Positions 19,871 through 28,522 of a stretch of 61,243 bases of DNA are shown in pieces. How positions within the stretch are numbered: the first letter of the stretch is position 1; each line of letters starts with the position of its first letter. Location: positions 248,298-309,540 of the forward strand of contig NZ_MBFM01000003.1 of assembly GCF_001696715.1 (NCBI RefSeq), given 5' to 3'. A program made the position numbers and the translations under genes. The notes beneath the pieces are model-generated. The model was not told the DNA's origin. It ran no database searches and saw only the letters and a list, made by a program, of their open reading frames with translations. The stretch is from Thauera phenolivorans. GTDB taxonomy: Bacteria > Pseudomonadota > Gammaproteobacteria > Burkholderiales > Rhodocyclaceae.

Positions 19871-20527
19871 TCAGTCGTCGAGAATCGCCGCGGCGAGTGC
19901 CTCGGGGCTGGCGACCGCGCGCCAGTGCGGTGCCATCTCGGACGGGCTGAGGCTGCCGTAGCCCCAGGTGGCGGCGATGAAGGGCAGTTCGTTGGCGTCG
20001 GCCGATTCGCCGTCCTCGCTGCGATCGCCGACATAGACCGCCGTCGTGTGAACGATGCCGCGGTCCGCCAGCAGGCGCGCGATCATTGTGGCCTTGTCCG
20101 GCAGGCGCGGCTCGAACATGTCGAGCGCATAGACCGCGTCGAAGTACTCGCTCCAGCCCAGATGGCCGAGGATCAGCCGGGTGGGGTGGAGGCGCTTGTT
20201 GGTGGCGATCGCGAGCGAGCGGCCACTGGCGGCGAGGCGGGCGAGCATCTCGCCGACGCCCTCGTAGGCCGCGGTCTGGCGGTAGCCGCTGATGTCGTAG
20301 CTGGCCTTGAAATGGGTCGCCAGTTCGTCGATCAGCACCGGATCGCGGCTGCCGGCGAGCATCTGCAGGGTCTCGGTCAGCGGGGGACCGACGATCGCGG
20401 CGTCCACCGGGATCGCCGGCGTGCGGCCGGCGCTGGCGAAGGCTTCGCGATAGCTGGCGAGGATGGCGGGGGCGGAGTCGATCAGGGTGCCGTCGAGGTC
20501 GAACAGGACGTGCCGGTAGGGAGACAT
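19871..20527 (-). CDS. HAD-family hydrolase, phosphoglycolate-phosphatase-like
   Basis: 218 residues. HAD motif I is D10-x-D12-GT (VLFDLDGTLIDS), motif II in IATNKR, and motif III/IV in YVGDRSEDGESA. The cap domain between ~16 and 85 is of the helical C1 type, as in Gph and PpaX. It probably dephosphorylates a small phosphoester; 2-phosphoglycolate is one option. No strong ribosome-binding site precedes ATG 20527. The gene lies alone between the thioesterase and EcsC genes. Confidence 0.88.
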   Translation of the reverse strand: MSPYRHVLFDLDGTLIDSAPAILASYREAFASAGRTPAIPVDAAIVGPPLTETLQMLAGSRDPVLIDELATHFKASYDISGYRQTAAYEGVGEMLARLAASGRSLAIATNKRLHPTRLILGHLGWSEYFDAVYALDMFEPRLPDKATMIARLLADRGIVHTTAVYVGDRSEDGESADANELPFIAATWGYGSLSPSEMAPHWRAVASPEALAAAILDD

Positions 20528-20575
20528 GGTAGTCGCGTGTGCGGGTTGGGAGCGGGCATTCTACCGGCGGCGGGA

Positions 20576-21388
20576 TCAGCGCGCGCCGAGATAGGCGCGG
20601 CGCACCGCCTCCTCGCCGTAGCGACGCTCGAGTCGGCGGACGATGAAGTGGCCGCGGCTCACCGCCTGGAAGTGGTTCATGAACATCAGGTTGATCGTCG
20701 CCCCAGCGGCGGCGCCGATGCCCGGCACCAGCATGCCAGCGGCCTTCTGCGTGAGCTGCACCTTGTAGCGGGCGGCGACCATCGCCAGCAGGCGCACCAT
20801 CGCCGGCGCGCCCTCCTGGGCGAGTCCTTTCTGCGCGAGATGGCGGGTCGCCTCGCTGACCGTCTGCGCGAGCAGGGTGCGCACCGCGTAGTAGGCCGAT
20901 TCGGCGGCGTCGTCCGCGCTGCTGTTGCCACCGAGTGCGAACACCTCGAGCGCGGCGAGCCGGGTCTCGGGTTGGCGGATGTCCTCGCCCTCGGCACGTG
21001 CGATGTCGAGGATGGAGCGCATGATCAGCACGGTCGACAACGGCACCTCGACACTCAGTCCGGCAAGGCCGAAGGCGCCGCCGCCGGCGCCGCTGACCGA
21101 GCCGAGTACCTTGTGCAGGCGCGGGCTGGCCGCGCGCGGCGAATCGTCGAGTGTCTTCGCAGCGGTCTCCATCGCACGCTCCAGCGCCACGCGAGCGAGG
21201 ATGCCCAGCTTGTCGCGCAGCATCGCCGGCAGACGCGCGATCCCCTTTTCGATCGGGCTGCCGACGAAGTTGCTGAGCCGGATCGCGAGGCCGCTGCGTT
21301 CGAGCAGCTCGCGCGCTTCGGCGAGCGCTCGCAGGTCGTCCGGCGCGAGTTCGGCTGCTTCCGGATCCGGGTGGGCTTGATCCATCAT
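20576..21388 (-). CDS. EcsC family protein
   Basis: 270 residues from ATG 21388 (MMDQAHPDPEAAELAPDD). Residues ~35-260 show the EcsC pattern: GSPIEKGIARLP, an Ala/Gly-rich amphipathic middle (SGAGGGAFGLAGLSVEVPLS) and GMLVPGIGAAAGATINLMFM near the C-terminus, with hydrophobic segments that may associate with membrane. EcsC was named from a Bacillus operon for ABC-transporter function, but its activity is unknown. AGGAG lies about 12 nt upstream. It is divergent from the cupin gene. Confidence 0.85.
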   Translation of the reverse strand: MMDQAHPDPEAAELAPDDLRALAEARELLERSGLAIRLSNFVGSPIEKGIARLPAMLRDKLGILARVALERAMETAAKTLDDSPRAASPRLHKVLGSVSGAGGGAFGLAGLSVEVPLSTVLIMRSILDIARAEGEDIRQPETRLAALEVFALGGNSSADDAAESAYYAVRTLLAQTVSEATRHLAQKGLAQEGAPAMVRLLAMVAARYKVQLTQKAAGMLVPGIGAAAGATINLMFMNHFQAVSRGHFIVRRLERRYGEEAVRRAYLGAR

Positions 21389-21457
21389 CGGTGTGTTGCG
21401 CTCCTCTGTGAAAGGGAAGGGCCGTATGAATCCATTGTGCAGCGATAGGAGGCCGCG

Positions 21458-21853
21458 ATGTCCGAAAAGTTTTTCGTGGGGAAGCTCCTCGCCGACCTGC
21501 CGCCGCCGGCCGACGAGGAGCACTTCGAGCGTCTGCACGCGGCGGACGGGGTGTCGATCGGGCGCATCATCTCGCACGGCCAGAGCAGCCCGCCCGGTTT
21601 CTGGTACGAACAGGCCGGTGACGAGTGGGTGGCGGTAGTGGCGGGCGAGGCGATCCTCGAGTTCGACGATGGTCGCAGCCTGGAGATGCGCGTTGGCGAC
21701 TGGGTGTTGCTGCCTGCCGGCTGCCGCCACCGGGTGGCGCGCACCGCCTCGCCGACGGTATGGCTGGCCGTCCATCTGCCGAGTGCGGGCTGCGCCGACG
21801 TCCCGCCCTTGCCGCCGGCAACGGGGTCCGGCGGGCTACAATCGCGGTCATGA
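21458..21853 (+). CDS. Cupin-domain protein
   Basis: 131 residues with a single cupin barrel: QAGDEWVAVVAGEAILEFDDG and VGDWVLLPAGCRHRVART, where the second motif has the conserved Pro-Ala-Gly-x-x-His. The first cupin motif lacks the usual His pair, so metal binding may differ. TAGGAGG lies 6 nt before ATG 21458. Its stop overlaps the start of the lytic transglycosylase (ATGA at 21850-21853). Substrate unknown. Confidence 0.88.
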   Translation: MSEKFFVGKLLADLPPPADEEHFERLHAADGVSIGRIISHGQSSPPGFWYEQAGDEWVAVVAGEAILEFDDGRSLEMRVGDWVLLPAGCRHRVARTASPTVWLAVHLPSAGCADVPPLPPATGSGGLQSRS

Positions 21854-23139
21854 AGATACCGACGCCTTCCCGCCTGCTGGCGGCTGCGGCCTGCGCCCAG
21901 CTCGCCCTGTTCGCCACCTCCGGCTGCGCTGCGCAGCCGGAGGTTTCCGCCCAGCCCTCCTCGCCGTCCCCGATCGAGCCTGCCGGCGCCGACGCCGCAC
22001 CTGCCGACTTCAGGGCCTGCCTCGACCGCCTGCGCGCTCAGGCGGCGGCCAAGGGCGTGAGCGCAGCGACCTTCGACGCCCATGTGGGGACGCTGGTGCC
22101 GGACATGTCGATCCTGCCGCTGCTCGATGCCCAACCCGAGTTCGTGACGCCGATCTGGGACTACCTCGCCGCCCTCGTGGATGACGAGCGCGTCACCGAC
22201 GGCCGCGCGATGCTCGCCCAGTGGGCCGACGTGCTCGCCCGCGTCGAGGCCGAGTACGGTGTCGACCCGGCCACCGTGGTCGCGGTGTGGGGGGTGGAGA
22301 GCAACTTCGGGCGCAATTTCGGCAAGCGCCCCCTTTTGACTTCGCTGTCCACCCTGTCGTGCTACGGCCGGCGGCAGGCCTTCTTTCAGGGCGAGTTCTT
22401 CACCACGCTGAAGATCGTGCAGGAGGGGCACGTCGCGCCCGAGCGGCTGAACGGCTCGTGGGCGGGCGCTTTCGGCCACACCCAGTTCATGCCCTCGACC
22501 TTCATGCGCCTGGCGGTGGATTTCGACGGTGACGGCCGGCGCGATCTGGTCGACAGCGTGCCCGACGCGCTCGCGTCGACCGCCAACTTCCTCAAGCGCG
22601 CGGGCTGGCGCGACAGCCGCCCGTGGGGCTTCGAGGTGGCCTTGCCGACAGGCATCGACACTGCCGGCGCCGGACGTCGCAACAAGCGGGCGATGTCGGC
22701 CTGGGCCGCGCGTGGTGTGAAGCGGATCGACGGCGGCGCGCTGCCCGGCGGCGACGCGCCGGCCGGCCTGCTGCTGCCCGCCGGCGCCCAGGGGCCCGCC
22801 TTCCTCGTCACCGCCAACTTCGACGCGCTGTACTCGTACAACGCCGCCGAGAGCTACGCACTGGCGATCGCCCACTTGTCGGACCGGTTGCGCGGCGGCG
22901 CGCCCTTCGTCACGCCCTGGCCGACCGACGATCCGGGCTTGTCGCGCGTTGAGCGTCGCGAGCTGCAGGAGCTGCTGATCGCCCGCGGGCAGGATATCGG
23001 CGAGGCCGACGGCGTCATCGGTAGCCGTACCCGCGATGCGATAGCGCGAGTGCAGGCCGAACTCGGCCTCGAAGCCAACGGCCGCGCCGGCCAGAAGGTA
23101 TTGGCGGCGCTGCGTGCGGCCGCGGTGCTGGGTAAGTAG
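21850..23139 (+). CDS. Lytic murein transglycosylase, MltB type, with peptidoglycan-binding domain
   Basis: 429 residues. N-terminal lipoprotein-type signal with a TSGC26 lipobox, so an outer-membrane lipoprotein is likely. The MltB-type catalytic domain (~52-350) has E150 in VWGVESNFGRNFG and the GAFGHTQFMPSTFM motif. A C-terminal PG_binding_1 domain (~372-425) reads GEADGVIGSRTRDAIARVQ. It cleaves glycan strands to 1,6-anhydromuropeptides during wall turnover. The start overlaps the cupin stop by 4 nt. Confidence 0.93.
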   Translation: MKIPTPSRLLAAAACAQLALFATSGCAAQPEVSAQPSSPSPIEPAGADAAPADFRACLDRLRAQAAAKGVSAATFDAHVGTLVPDMSILPLLDAQPEFVTPIWDYLAALVDDERVTDGRAMLAQWADVLARVEAEYGVDPATVVAVWGVESNFGRNFGKRPLLTSLSTLSCYGRRQAFFQGEFFTTLKIVQEGHVAPERLNGSWAGAFGHTQFMPSTFMRLAVDFDGDGRRDLVDSVPDALASTANFLKRAGWRDSRPWGFEVALPTGIDTAGAGRRNKRAMSAWAARGVKRIDGGALPGGDAPAGLLLPAGAQGPAFLVTANFDALYSYNAAESYALAIAHLSDRLRGGAPFVTPWPTDDPGLSRVERRELQELLIARGQDIGEADGVIGSRTRDAIARVQAELGLEANGRAGQKVLAALRAAAVLGK

Positions 23140-23165
23140 CGCGTCGGCAGGGTGGCGGGGCGAGT

Positions 23166-23221
23166 GACCGCGCCGCCGCCCGCCGCGCTAGGCGACCGCG
23201 CCGCCGCCCGCCGCGCTAGGC
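23166..23221. repeat. Exact 28-bp tandem duplication at the 3' end of the DUF1328 gene
   Basis: The unit starting GACCGCGCCGCCGCCCGCC is present at 23166-23193 and 23194-23221, and GACCGCGCC begins a partial third copy at 23222. The DUF1328 stop codon (CTA on the plus strand, at 23216-23218) lies inside unit 2. On the minus strand the copy downstream of the stop repeats codons resembling the GAVA C-terminus. Confidence 0.85.
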
Positions 23222-23389
23222 GACCGCGCCGATGCCGAGCAGCGCGAGCACGACGAAGACGATGAACAGCAACAGGAAGATGCCGAACAACAGTTTGGCG
23301 ATCTTTGCCGCGCCCGCGGAGATGCCGGTGAAGCCGAGCAGACCGGCGATGATGGCGATGACGGCGAAGATGATGGCCCATTTGAGCAT
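23216..23389 (-). CDS. DUF1328 small membrane protein (YtjA-like)
   Basis: 57 residues from ATG 23389, with GGAGTCAGTC just upstream. It consists almost only of two hydrophobic helices: [20 protein letters not shown] and [20 protein letters not shown], separated by TGISAGAA. This is the pattern of DUF1328/YtjA inner-membrane peptides of unknown function, often stress-induced. It lies between the convergent transglycosylase gene and chrA. The C-terminus falls in the 28-bp tandem duplication. Confidence 0.92.
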   Translation of the reverse strand: MLKWAIIFAVIAIIAGLLGFTGISAGAAKIAKLLFGIFLLLFIVFVVLALLGIGAVA

Positions 23390-23575
23390 GACTGACTCCT
23401 CTGGCTGGCGGGAGGCGGGGCGCCCCTGCGGGCGCGACCTGGCGCCATCATGCGCCCCCGCCCGTCGGCAGGGCAATCGGCATTGGCGCGCCCGCGGCGT
23501 CGGCGCATGCCGTCAGAGGACGTAGGAAGAATCCGACGCGTTCGCCGACCCCGGCGAAGGCAGTCGGGTTTTCGC

Positions 23576-24778
23576 TCAGCCGACGGCGGCGATCAGCCAT
23601 CCGCCCCCTGCGCAACCGAGCACGACCAGCCAGGGCGGTAGTCGCCATCGCATCAGTGCCGCCAGCGCCATCAGTGCGAGCCCGAGGTCGGCGAGGCCGT
23701 GGATCGCGCTGCTCCCTACCGGCTGAATCAGCGCCGCCGCGAGTAGCCCGACCACCGCCGCGTTCACTCCGCCGAGCGCGGCGCGGCAGTGGCGGTTGGC
23801 GCGCAGCGCCTCCCAGAACGGCAGGGCGCCGGCCACCAGCAGGAAGGAGGGCAGGAAGATCGCCACCAGTGCGAGCAGCCCGCCGCTCCAGCCGGTCGGC
23901 GCCTGGTTCATCGAGGCGCCAAGGAAGGCGGCGAAGGTGAACAGCGGTCCCGGCACCGCCTGCGCCGCACCGTAGCCGGCGAGGAAGCGCTCCTGGTCGA
24001 CCCAGCCATTGGGAACTACCTCCGCCTGTAGCAGCGGAAGCACCACATGGCCGCCGCCGAACACCAGGGAGCCGGCGCGATAGAAACTGTCGAACAGCGC
24101 CATCGCCTGCGCGGGCCACAGGCGGGCGAGCAGCGGCAGGCCGAAAAGCAGCAGGAAGAACAGACCGAGCAGGGCGGCGGCACTGCCGCGTCCGAGCGGG
24201 ACCGCAAGCGGCTGATGACGCTCGGCGGTCGGGGGCGAGAGCAAGGCCAGGGCGGTCGCGGCCGCGAGCGCGATGACGATGAGCTGCATCCATGCCGCCG
24301 GCCACAGCAGCACCGCAGTCGCCGCCGCGGCCGCAATCGCGATGCGCGGCACGTCCGGGCACAGGCTGCGTCCCATGCCCCACACCGCCTGCGCGACCAC
24401 CGCGACCGCGGCGGTCTTGAGACCCTGCAGCAGCCCGGCCGGCAGTGCCTCACCCCAGTGCGCCAGGCCGAGCGCGAACAGGATCAGTGCGACCGCCGAG
24501 GGCAGGGTGAAACCGCACCAGGCAGCGAGCGCGCCGCCCGCACCGGCGCGCGTCAGGCCGATCGCGATGCCGACCTGGCTGCTCGCCGGGCCGGGCAGGA
24601 ACTGGCACAGCGCGACCAGATCGGTGTAGCTGTGCTCGCTCAACCAGCGTCGACGGACGACGAATTCCTCGCGAAAGTAGCCGAGATGGGCGACCGGGCC
24701 GCCGAAGGCGCTCAGCCCGAGGCGCAGGAAGACGAGCAGGACTTCGAAGGGGTGACCGGACGTGGGCGGGATCTGCAT
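23576..24778 (-). CDS. chrA: Chromate transporter, ChrA (CHR) family, two-domain form
   Basis: 400 residues from ATG 24778. Two homologous halves each begin with the family motif: FLRLGLSAFGGPVAHLGYFR at ~12-31 and FYRAGSLVFGGGHVVLPLLQ at ~221-240; each half also has a PGP motif (FLPGPASSQ, AVPGPLFTFA). About ten membrane helices are expected. The family exports chromate or acts as a chromate/sulfate antiporter. It follows lldR by 53 nt on the same strand, though a functional tie to lactate is unlikely. No chrB regulator is present. Confidence 0.95.
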   Translation of the reverse strand: MQIPPTSGHPFEVLLVFLRLGLSAFGGPVAHLGYFREEFVVRRRWLSEHSYTDLVALCQFLPGPASSQVGIAIGLTRAGAGGALAAWCGFTLPSAVALILFALGLAHWGEALPAGLLQGLKTAAVAVVAQAVWGMGRSLCPDVPRIAIAAAAATAVLLWPAAWMQLIVIALAAATALALLSPPTAERHQPLAVPLGRGSAAALLGLFFLLLFGLPLLARLWPAQAMALFDSFYRAGSLVFGGGHVVLPLLQAEVVPNGWVDQERFLAGYGAAQAVPGPLFTFAAFLGASMNQAPTGWSGGLLALVAIFLPSFLLVAGALPFWEALRANRHCRAALGGVNAAVVGLLAAALIQPVGSSAIHGLADLGLALMALAALMRWRLPPWLVVLGCAGGGWLIAAVG

Positions 24779-24831
24779 GGGGTGTCTGATTCGCTGTTGC
24801 CGATGACGGGACGGTTGCGCGATGCGCGGGA

Positions 24832-25602
24832 TCAGGACGAGGCCTGACGCCGGCGCGCGCGCGCCTCGCGCTGGGCCTCGTCCTGCGCCTCGCCGAGCAC
24901 CTCCTGCACGAACAGCAGGTGGCGGCCGGAGATCTCGCGCGCCGCCTCGGCGCGCCGCTCGATGATCGCCTGGTAGAGCTCGGTGTGCTGGCGCATCAGG
25001 GTGTCGCGCACCTCGGTGCCCTGCGGGTACATGCCGCCGATGTTGGTCACCACGCTGCGCTTGAGCATGGCGAACAGGCTGCGGATCGTGTGCAGCAGCA
25101 CCGCGTTGTGGCTGGCTTCGGCGATCGCGAGATGGAAGTGGGCGTCGGCCTCGCCCTCGCGTACGCGATTGATCCGTCCTTCGCCGGCGTAGCACGCGAT
25201 CAGGGCCTCGTAGGCGGCGCGCAGGCGCTGCTGGTCGAGCTCGGTCGCGCGCAGCGCGGCGTAGTAGGCGCATGCGCCTTCAAGCGTGTGCCGGAACTCG
25301 AGCAGGTCTCGCTGCGCCTCGGGATTGCTCCCGAGCAGCGCGAGCAGGGGGTCGCGGAAGGAGGAGCCGATCTCGGCGCTGACGAAGGTGCCGCCCCCCT
25401 GGCGGCTGACGAGCAGACCGCGCGCGGCGAGCTTCTGCAGGGCCTCTCGCAGCGACGGCCGCGAAACACCGAACTCGGCGGCGAGGGTGCGCTCGGCGGG
25501 CAGCCGTTCGCCGGGCTTCAGCGAGCCCTCGAGGATCAGGGTTTCGAGGCGTTCGACGATCTCGTCCGACAGTCGGCGCTGCTGCAGTGGAACCGCTCTC
25601 AT
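24832..25602 (-). CDS. lldR: GntR/FadR-family transcriptional regulator of lactate genes (LldR-like)
   Basis: 256 residues from ATG 25602. N-terminal winged helix (~8-76) includes LKPGERLPAERTLAAEFGVS and RPSLREALQKLAARGLLVSR; residues ~95-235 form the FCD effector domain with the metal/ligand residues in DAHFHLAIAEASHN and MRQHTELYQAI. It is divergent from lctP-lutABC, the standard arrangement for LldR/LutR. A TGGT-N3-ACCA site lies before lctP. Expected action: repression lifted by lactate. The Glu/Arg-rich tail after ~240 is extra. Confidence 0.88.
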   Translation of the reverse strand: MRAVPLQQRRLSDEIVERLETLILEGSLKPGERLPAERTLAAEFGVSRPSLREALQKLAARGLLVSRQGGGTFVSAEIGSSFRDPLLALLGSNPEAQRDLLEFRHTLEGACAYYAALRATELDQQRLRAAYEALIACYAGEGRINRVREGEADAHFHLAIAEASHNAVLLHTIRSLFAMLKRSVVTNIGGMYPQGTEVRDTLMRQHTELYQAIIERRAEAAREISGRHLLFVQEVLGEAQDEAQREARARRRQASS

Positions 25603-25731
25603 GGGAACTCCGTTCGCTTTCCGGGGCTGCGCGCCGCGCGCGCAGCCGAAACCGACCAAGGGGCGTGCCGCTGGCAAGCACGCGATCGCCGGCGATGATT
25701 ATGTGGGAATGAGTTTTTCTGATTCAGGCAA

Positions 25732-25760
25732 TTGACGGCAGTCTGGGATCCGGTTAGTTT
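25732..25760 (+). promoter_or_regulatory. Candidate sigma70 promoter of lctP
   Basis: TTGACG (25732-25737) and TAGTTT (25755-25760) are spaced by 17 bp; the -35 is strong and the -10 moderate. Transcription would start near 25767. The gap 25603-25908 otherwise holds the operator and an untranslated leader of about 140 nt. Confidence 0.45.
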
Positions 25761-25779
25761 AATCCAGCTTTTGGGCAAG

Positions 25780-25790
25780 TGGTAAGACCA
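25780..25790. promoter_or_regulatory. LldR/FadR-type operator TGGTAAGACCA
   Basis: A perfect palindrome TGGT-AAG-ACCA, matching the TGGT-N3-ACCA half-site arrangement known for LldR/FadR-subfamily regulators. It lies just downstream of the predicted lctP start point, a position suited to repression, and 178 nt from the lldR start codon. Confidence 0.7.
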
Positions 25791-25908
25791 AAACGCGATA
25801 AAATCCATATCCACGCCGTACGAAGGGGCGAGAGATGCAAATCGGAGTTCTTGAAGAAGATCGCGCGTGCCTGCTTGCGCGCAATACGACGCGGCGGGCG
25901 GGCTGAGG

Positions 25909-27606
25909 ATGCAGGCCGGAACCCTCGCCTTTCTCGCCTTTTCTCCCATCCTGCTCGCCGCGATACTGCTGGTCGGGCTGCGCTGGCCGGCCAGGCGGGC
26001 GATGCCCGTCGTCTACATGTTGACCGCAGGCATCGGCCTGTTCGCGTGGGACATGAGCGTCACCCGGGTGCTCGCCTCGACCCTGCAGGGACTGGTGATC
26101 ACGATCGGCGTGCTGTGGATCATCTTCGGCGCGATCCTGCTGCTGAATACCCTCAAGTACTCGGGGGGGATCGCCGAAATCCGGGCCGGCTTCGCCACCC
26201 TCAGCCCCGACCGCCGCATCCAGGCGATCGTCATCGCCTGGCTGTTCGGCTGCTTCATCGAGGGCGCCTCGGGCTTCGGCACCCCGGCGGCGATCGCCGC
26301 CCCGCTGCTGGTGGCGATCGGCTTTCCGGCGATGGCCGCGGTACTGCTCGGCATGCTGGTGCAGAGCACCCCGGTGTCCTTCGGCGCGGTGGGCACGCCG
26401 ATCATCATCGGCGTCAACAGCGGTCTCGACACCGCCGCGCTCGGCGCCCAACTCGCCGAGCGCGGTTCTAGCTGGGACGCCTTCCTGCAGCTGATCACCG
26501 GCAACGTCGCGATCCTGCATGCCCTGGTCGGCACCCTCATGCCCTTCGTCATGGTGCTGCTGCTGACCCGCTTCTTCGGGCGCGAGCGCAGCTGGCGGGC
26601 CGCCTTCGAGGTGCTGCCCTTCGCGCTCTTCGCCGGCCTGGCGTTCACCGTCCCCTACGTCCTCACCGGCGTCTTCCTCGGACCGGAGTTTCCCTCGCTG
26701 CTGGGCGGCCTCGTCGGCCTGGCGATCGTGACCACCGCGCTGCGCTTCGGCTTCCTGGTGCCGAAGACGACCTGGGACTTCGCCGACGCGAAGGACTGGC
26801 CCGCCGAGTGGCTCGGCAGCGTCGAGATGAAGCTCGACCAGATGCCGCACCACCACCGCATCGGCGCGCTGCGCGCCTGGCTGCCCTACGTGCTGGTGGG
26901 CCTGCTGCTGGTGCTGAGCCGGGTGCTCCCCGAACTCGGCGCGGCGCTGAAGTCGGTGGTCGTGGTCTTCCCCGAGATCCTCGGCGAGAAGGGCATCAAG
27001 GCCGACTTCATGCCGCTCTACCTGCCGGGCGGAATCCTGGTGGCGGTGGTGCTGATCACCGTCTTCCTGCACCGCATGCACGCGCGCTCGCTGGCGAAGG
27101 CGGTCGGCGAGTCCTCGCGGGTGCTGCTCGGCGCGGGCTTCGTGCTGCTCTTCACCGTGCCGATGGTGCGCATCCTGATCAACTCCGGCGTCAATGCCGC
27201 CGACCTGCCGAGCATGCCGATCGCGATGGCGCAGTGGGTGGCCGACAGCGTGGGTGACGTGTATCCGCTGCTGGCGCCCTCGGTAGGCGCACTCGGCGCC
27301 TTCATCGCCGGCTCGAACACGGTCAGCAACATGATGCTGAGCCAGTTCCAGTACGGCGTCGCCACTTCGCTCGGGATCTCCGGCGCGCTCGTGGTCGCGG
27401 CGCAGGCGGTCGGTGCGGCCGCCGGCAACATGGTGGCGATCCACAACGTGGTCGCCGCCTCGGCGACGGTCGGCCTGCTCGGGCGCGAGGGCGCGATCCT
27501 GCGCAAGACCTTCTGGCCCACGGTGTACTACGTGCTGATGTGCGGACTTCTGGTGTTCGTCGCGATCCACCTGCTCGGCATCGGCGACCCGCTGGTGGCG
27601 GGTTGA
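25909..27606 (+). CDS. lctP: L-lactate permease
   Basis: 565 residues from ATG 25909; a GTG at 25867 in the same frame is an alternative but adds a hydrophilic segment. About 13 membrane helices with the LctP motifs [45 protein letters not shown] and [17 protein letters not shown]. It imports L-lactate, and often D-lactate or glycolate, with protons. It heads the lactate operon: hairpin, then lutABC. The start codon has GAGG touching it rather than spaced, so translation initiation may be weak or use the GTG. Confidence 0.93.
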   Translation: MQAGTLAFLAFSPILLAAILLVGLRWPARRAMPVVYMLTAGIGLFAWDMSVTRVLASTLQGLVITIGVLWIIFGAILLLNTLKYSGGIAEIRAGFATLSPDRRIQAIVIAWLFGCFIEGASGFGTPAAIAAPLLVAIGFPAMAAVLLGMLVQSTPVSFGAVGTPIIIGVNSGLDTAALGAQLAERGSSWDAFLQLITGNVAILHALVGTLMPFVMVLLLTRFFGRERSWRAAFEVLPFALFAGLAFTVPYVLTGVFLGPEFPSLLGGLVGLAIVTTALRFGFLVPKTTWDFADAKDWPAEWLGSVEMKLDQMPHHHRIGALRAWLPYVLVGLLLVLSRVLPELGAALKSVVVVFPEILGEKGIKADFMPLYLPGGILVAVVLITVFLHRMHARSLAKAVGESSRVLLGAGFVLLFTVPMVRILINSGVNAADLPSMPIAMAQWVADSVGDVYPLLAPSVGALGAFIAGSNTVSNMMLSQFQYGVATSLGISGALVVAAQAVGAAAGNMVAIHNVVAASATVGLLGREGAILRKTFWPTVYYVLMCGLLVFVAIHLLGIGDPLVAG

Positions 27607-27642
27607 GCCGACGCGTCGCCGCACACGGTCTCAGCGTAATCG

Positions 27643-27667
27643 GCAGTCGCCGCGCGACGGCGACTGC
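27643..27667 (+). other. Perfect hairpin between lctP and lutA
   Basis: GCAGTCGCCG (27643-27652) pairs with CGGCGACTGC (27658-27667) around a CGCGA loop. There is no T run after it, so it is more likely an mRNA-stabilising or processing hairpin than a terminator. Confidence 0.5.
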
Positions 27668-27703
27668 TGCACAATCAACGAAACCCCAAAGGAGACGAAG
27701 CGC

Positions 27704-28522
27704 ATGAGCCAGTTTTCCTCCGCCCCACCGAACGCGACCCGGGTGGCACCGCCGCCCGCTGCGCCGCGCAGCTACCCGGCCAAGCCGACCGACGTCTATC
27801 TGTTCGGCACCTGCGTGATCGACCTGTTCTTTCCCGAGGCCGGGCTCGACGCGATCCGCCTGCTCGAGCGCGAGGGCATCCGGGTGCATTTCCCGCAGGC
27901 CCAGAGCTGCTGCGGCCAGCCGGCCTACACCTCGGGCTACACCGGCGAGGCGCGCGAAGTGGCGCGCGCCCAGCTCGGCCTGTTCGAGAAGGACTGGCCG
28001 GTCGTGGTGACCTCGGGCTCGTGCGCCGGCATGATGCGCCAACACTATCTCGACCTGTTCCGCGACGAGCCGCAGACGCTGGCGCGGGTTCAAGCGCTGT
28101 CCGAGCGCATCTTCGAGTTCGCCGAGTTCCTGCTCGAGGTCTGCCGGGTGAAGCTGCAGGATCGCGGCGCGCCGGTGAAGATGGCGCTGCACACCTCGTG
28201 CAGCGCGCGGCGCGAGATGGGGACGCTCGAGCACGGCCGCGTGCTGCTCGGCCAGCTCGACAAGGTCGAGCGCGTCGATCACGACCACGAGAGCGAGTGC
28301 TGCGGCTTCGGCGGCACGTTCAGCGTGCGCATGCCCGACATCTCCGGCGCGATGGTGGCGGACAAGACGCGTGCGCTGAAGGATACCGGCGCCGACGCGG
28401 TGGTCAGCGCCGACTGCGGCTGCCTGCTCAACATCAACGGCGCCTTCGCCAAGCAGGGCGAGCGCCTGCAGGGCCAGCACATCGCCAGCTTCCTGTGGAA
28501 GCGCACCGGAGGCGGATCATGA
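27704..28522 (+). CDS. lutA: Lactate utilisation protein LutA/YkgE, cysteine-rich (Fe-S)-binding
   Basis: 272 residues with two CCG-type cysteine-rich domains: QSCCGQPAYTSGY (~66-78) and ECCGFGGTFSVRMPD (~198-212), plus TSGSCAGMM and SADCGCLLN. These bind a non-canonical Fe-S cluster, as in heterodisulfide-reductase-like subunits. With LutB and LutC it oxidises L-lactate to pyruvate. The first 28 residues are a Pro/Ala-rich extension not usual in the family. AAGGAG lies 9-10 nt before ATG 27704; its stop overlaps the lutB start. Confidence 0.94.
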   Translation: MSQFSSAPPNATRVAPPPAAPRSYPAKPTDVYLFGTCVIDLFFPEAGLDAIRLLEREGIRVHFPQAQSCCGQPAYTSGYTGEAREVARAQLGLFEKDWPVVVTSGSCAGMMRQHYLDLFRDEPQTLARVQALSERIFEFAEFLLEVCRVKLQDRGAPVKMALHTSCSARREMGTLEHGRVLLGQLDKVERVDHDHESECCGFGGTFSVRMPDISGAMVADKTRALKDTGADAVVSADCGCLLNINGAFAKQGERLQGQHIASFLWKRTGGGS

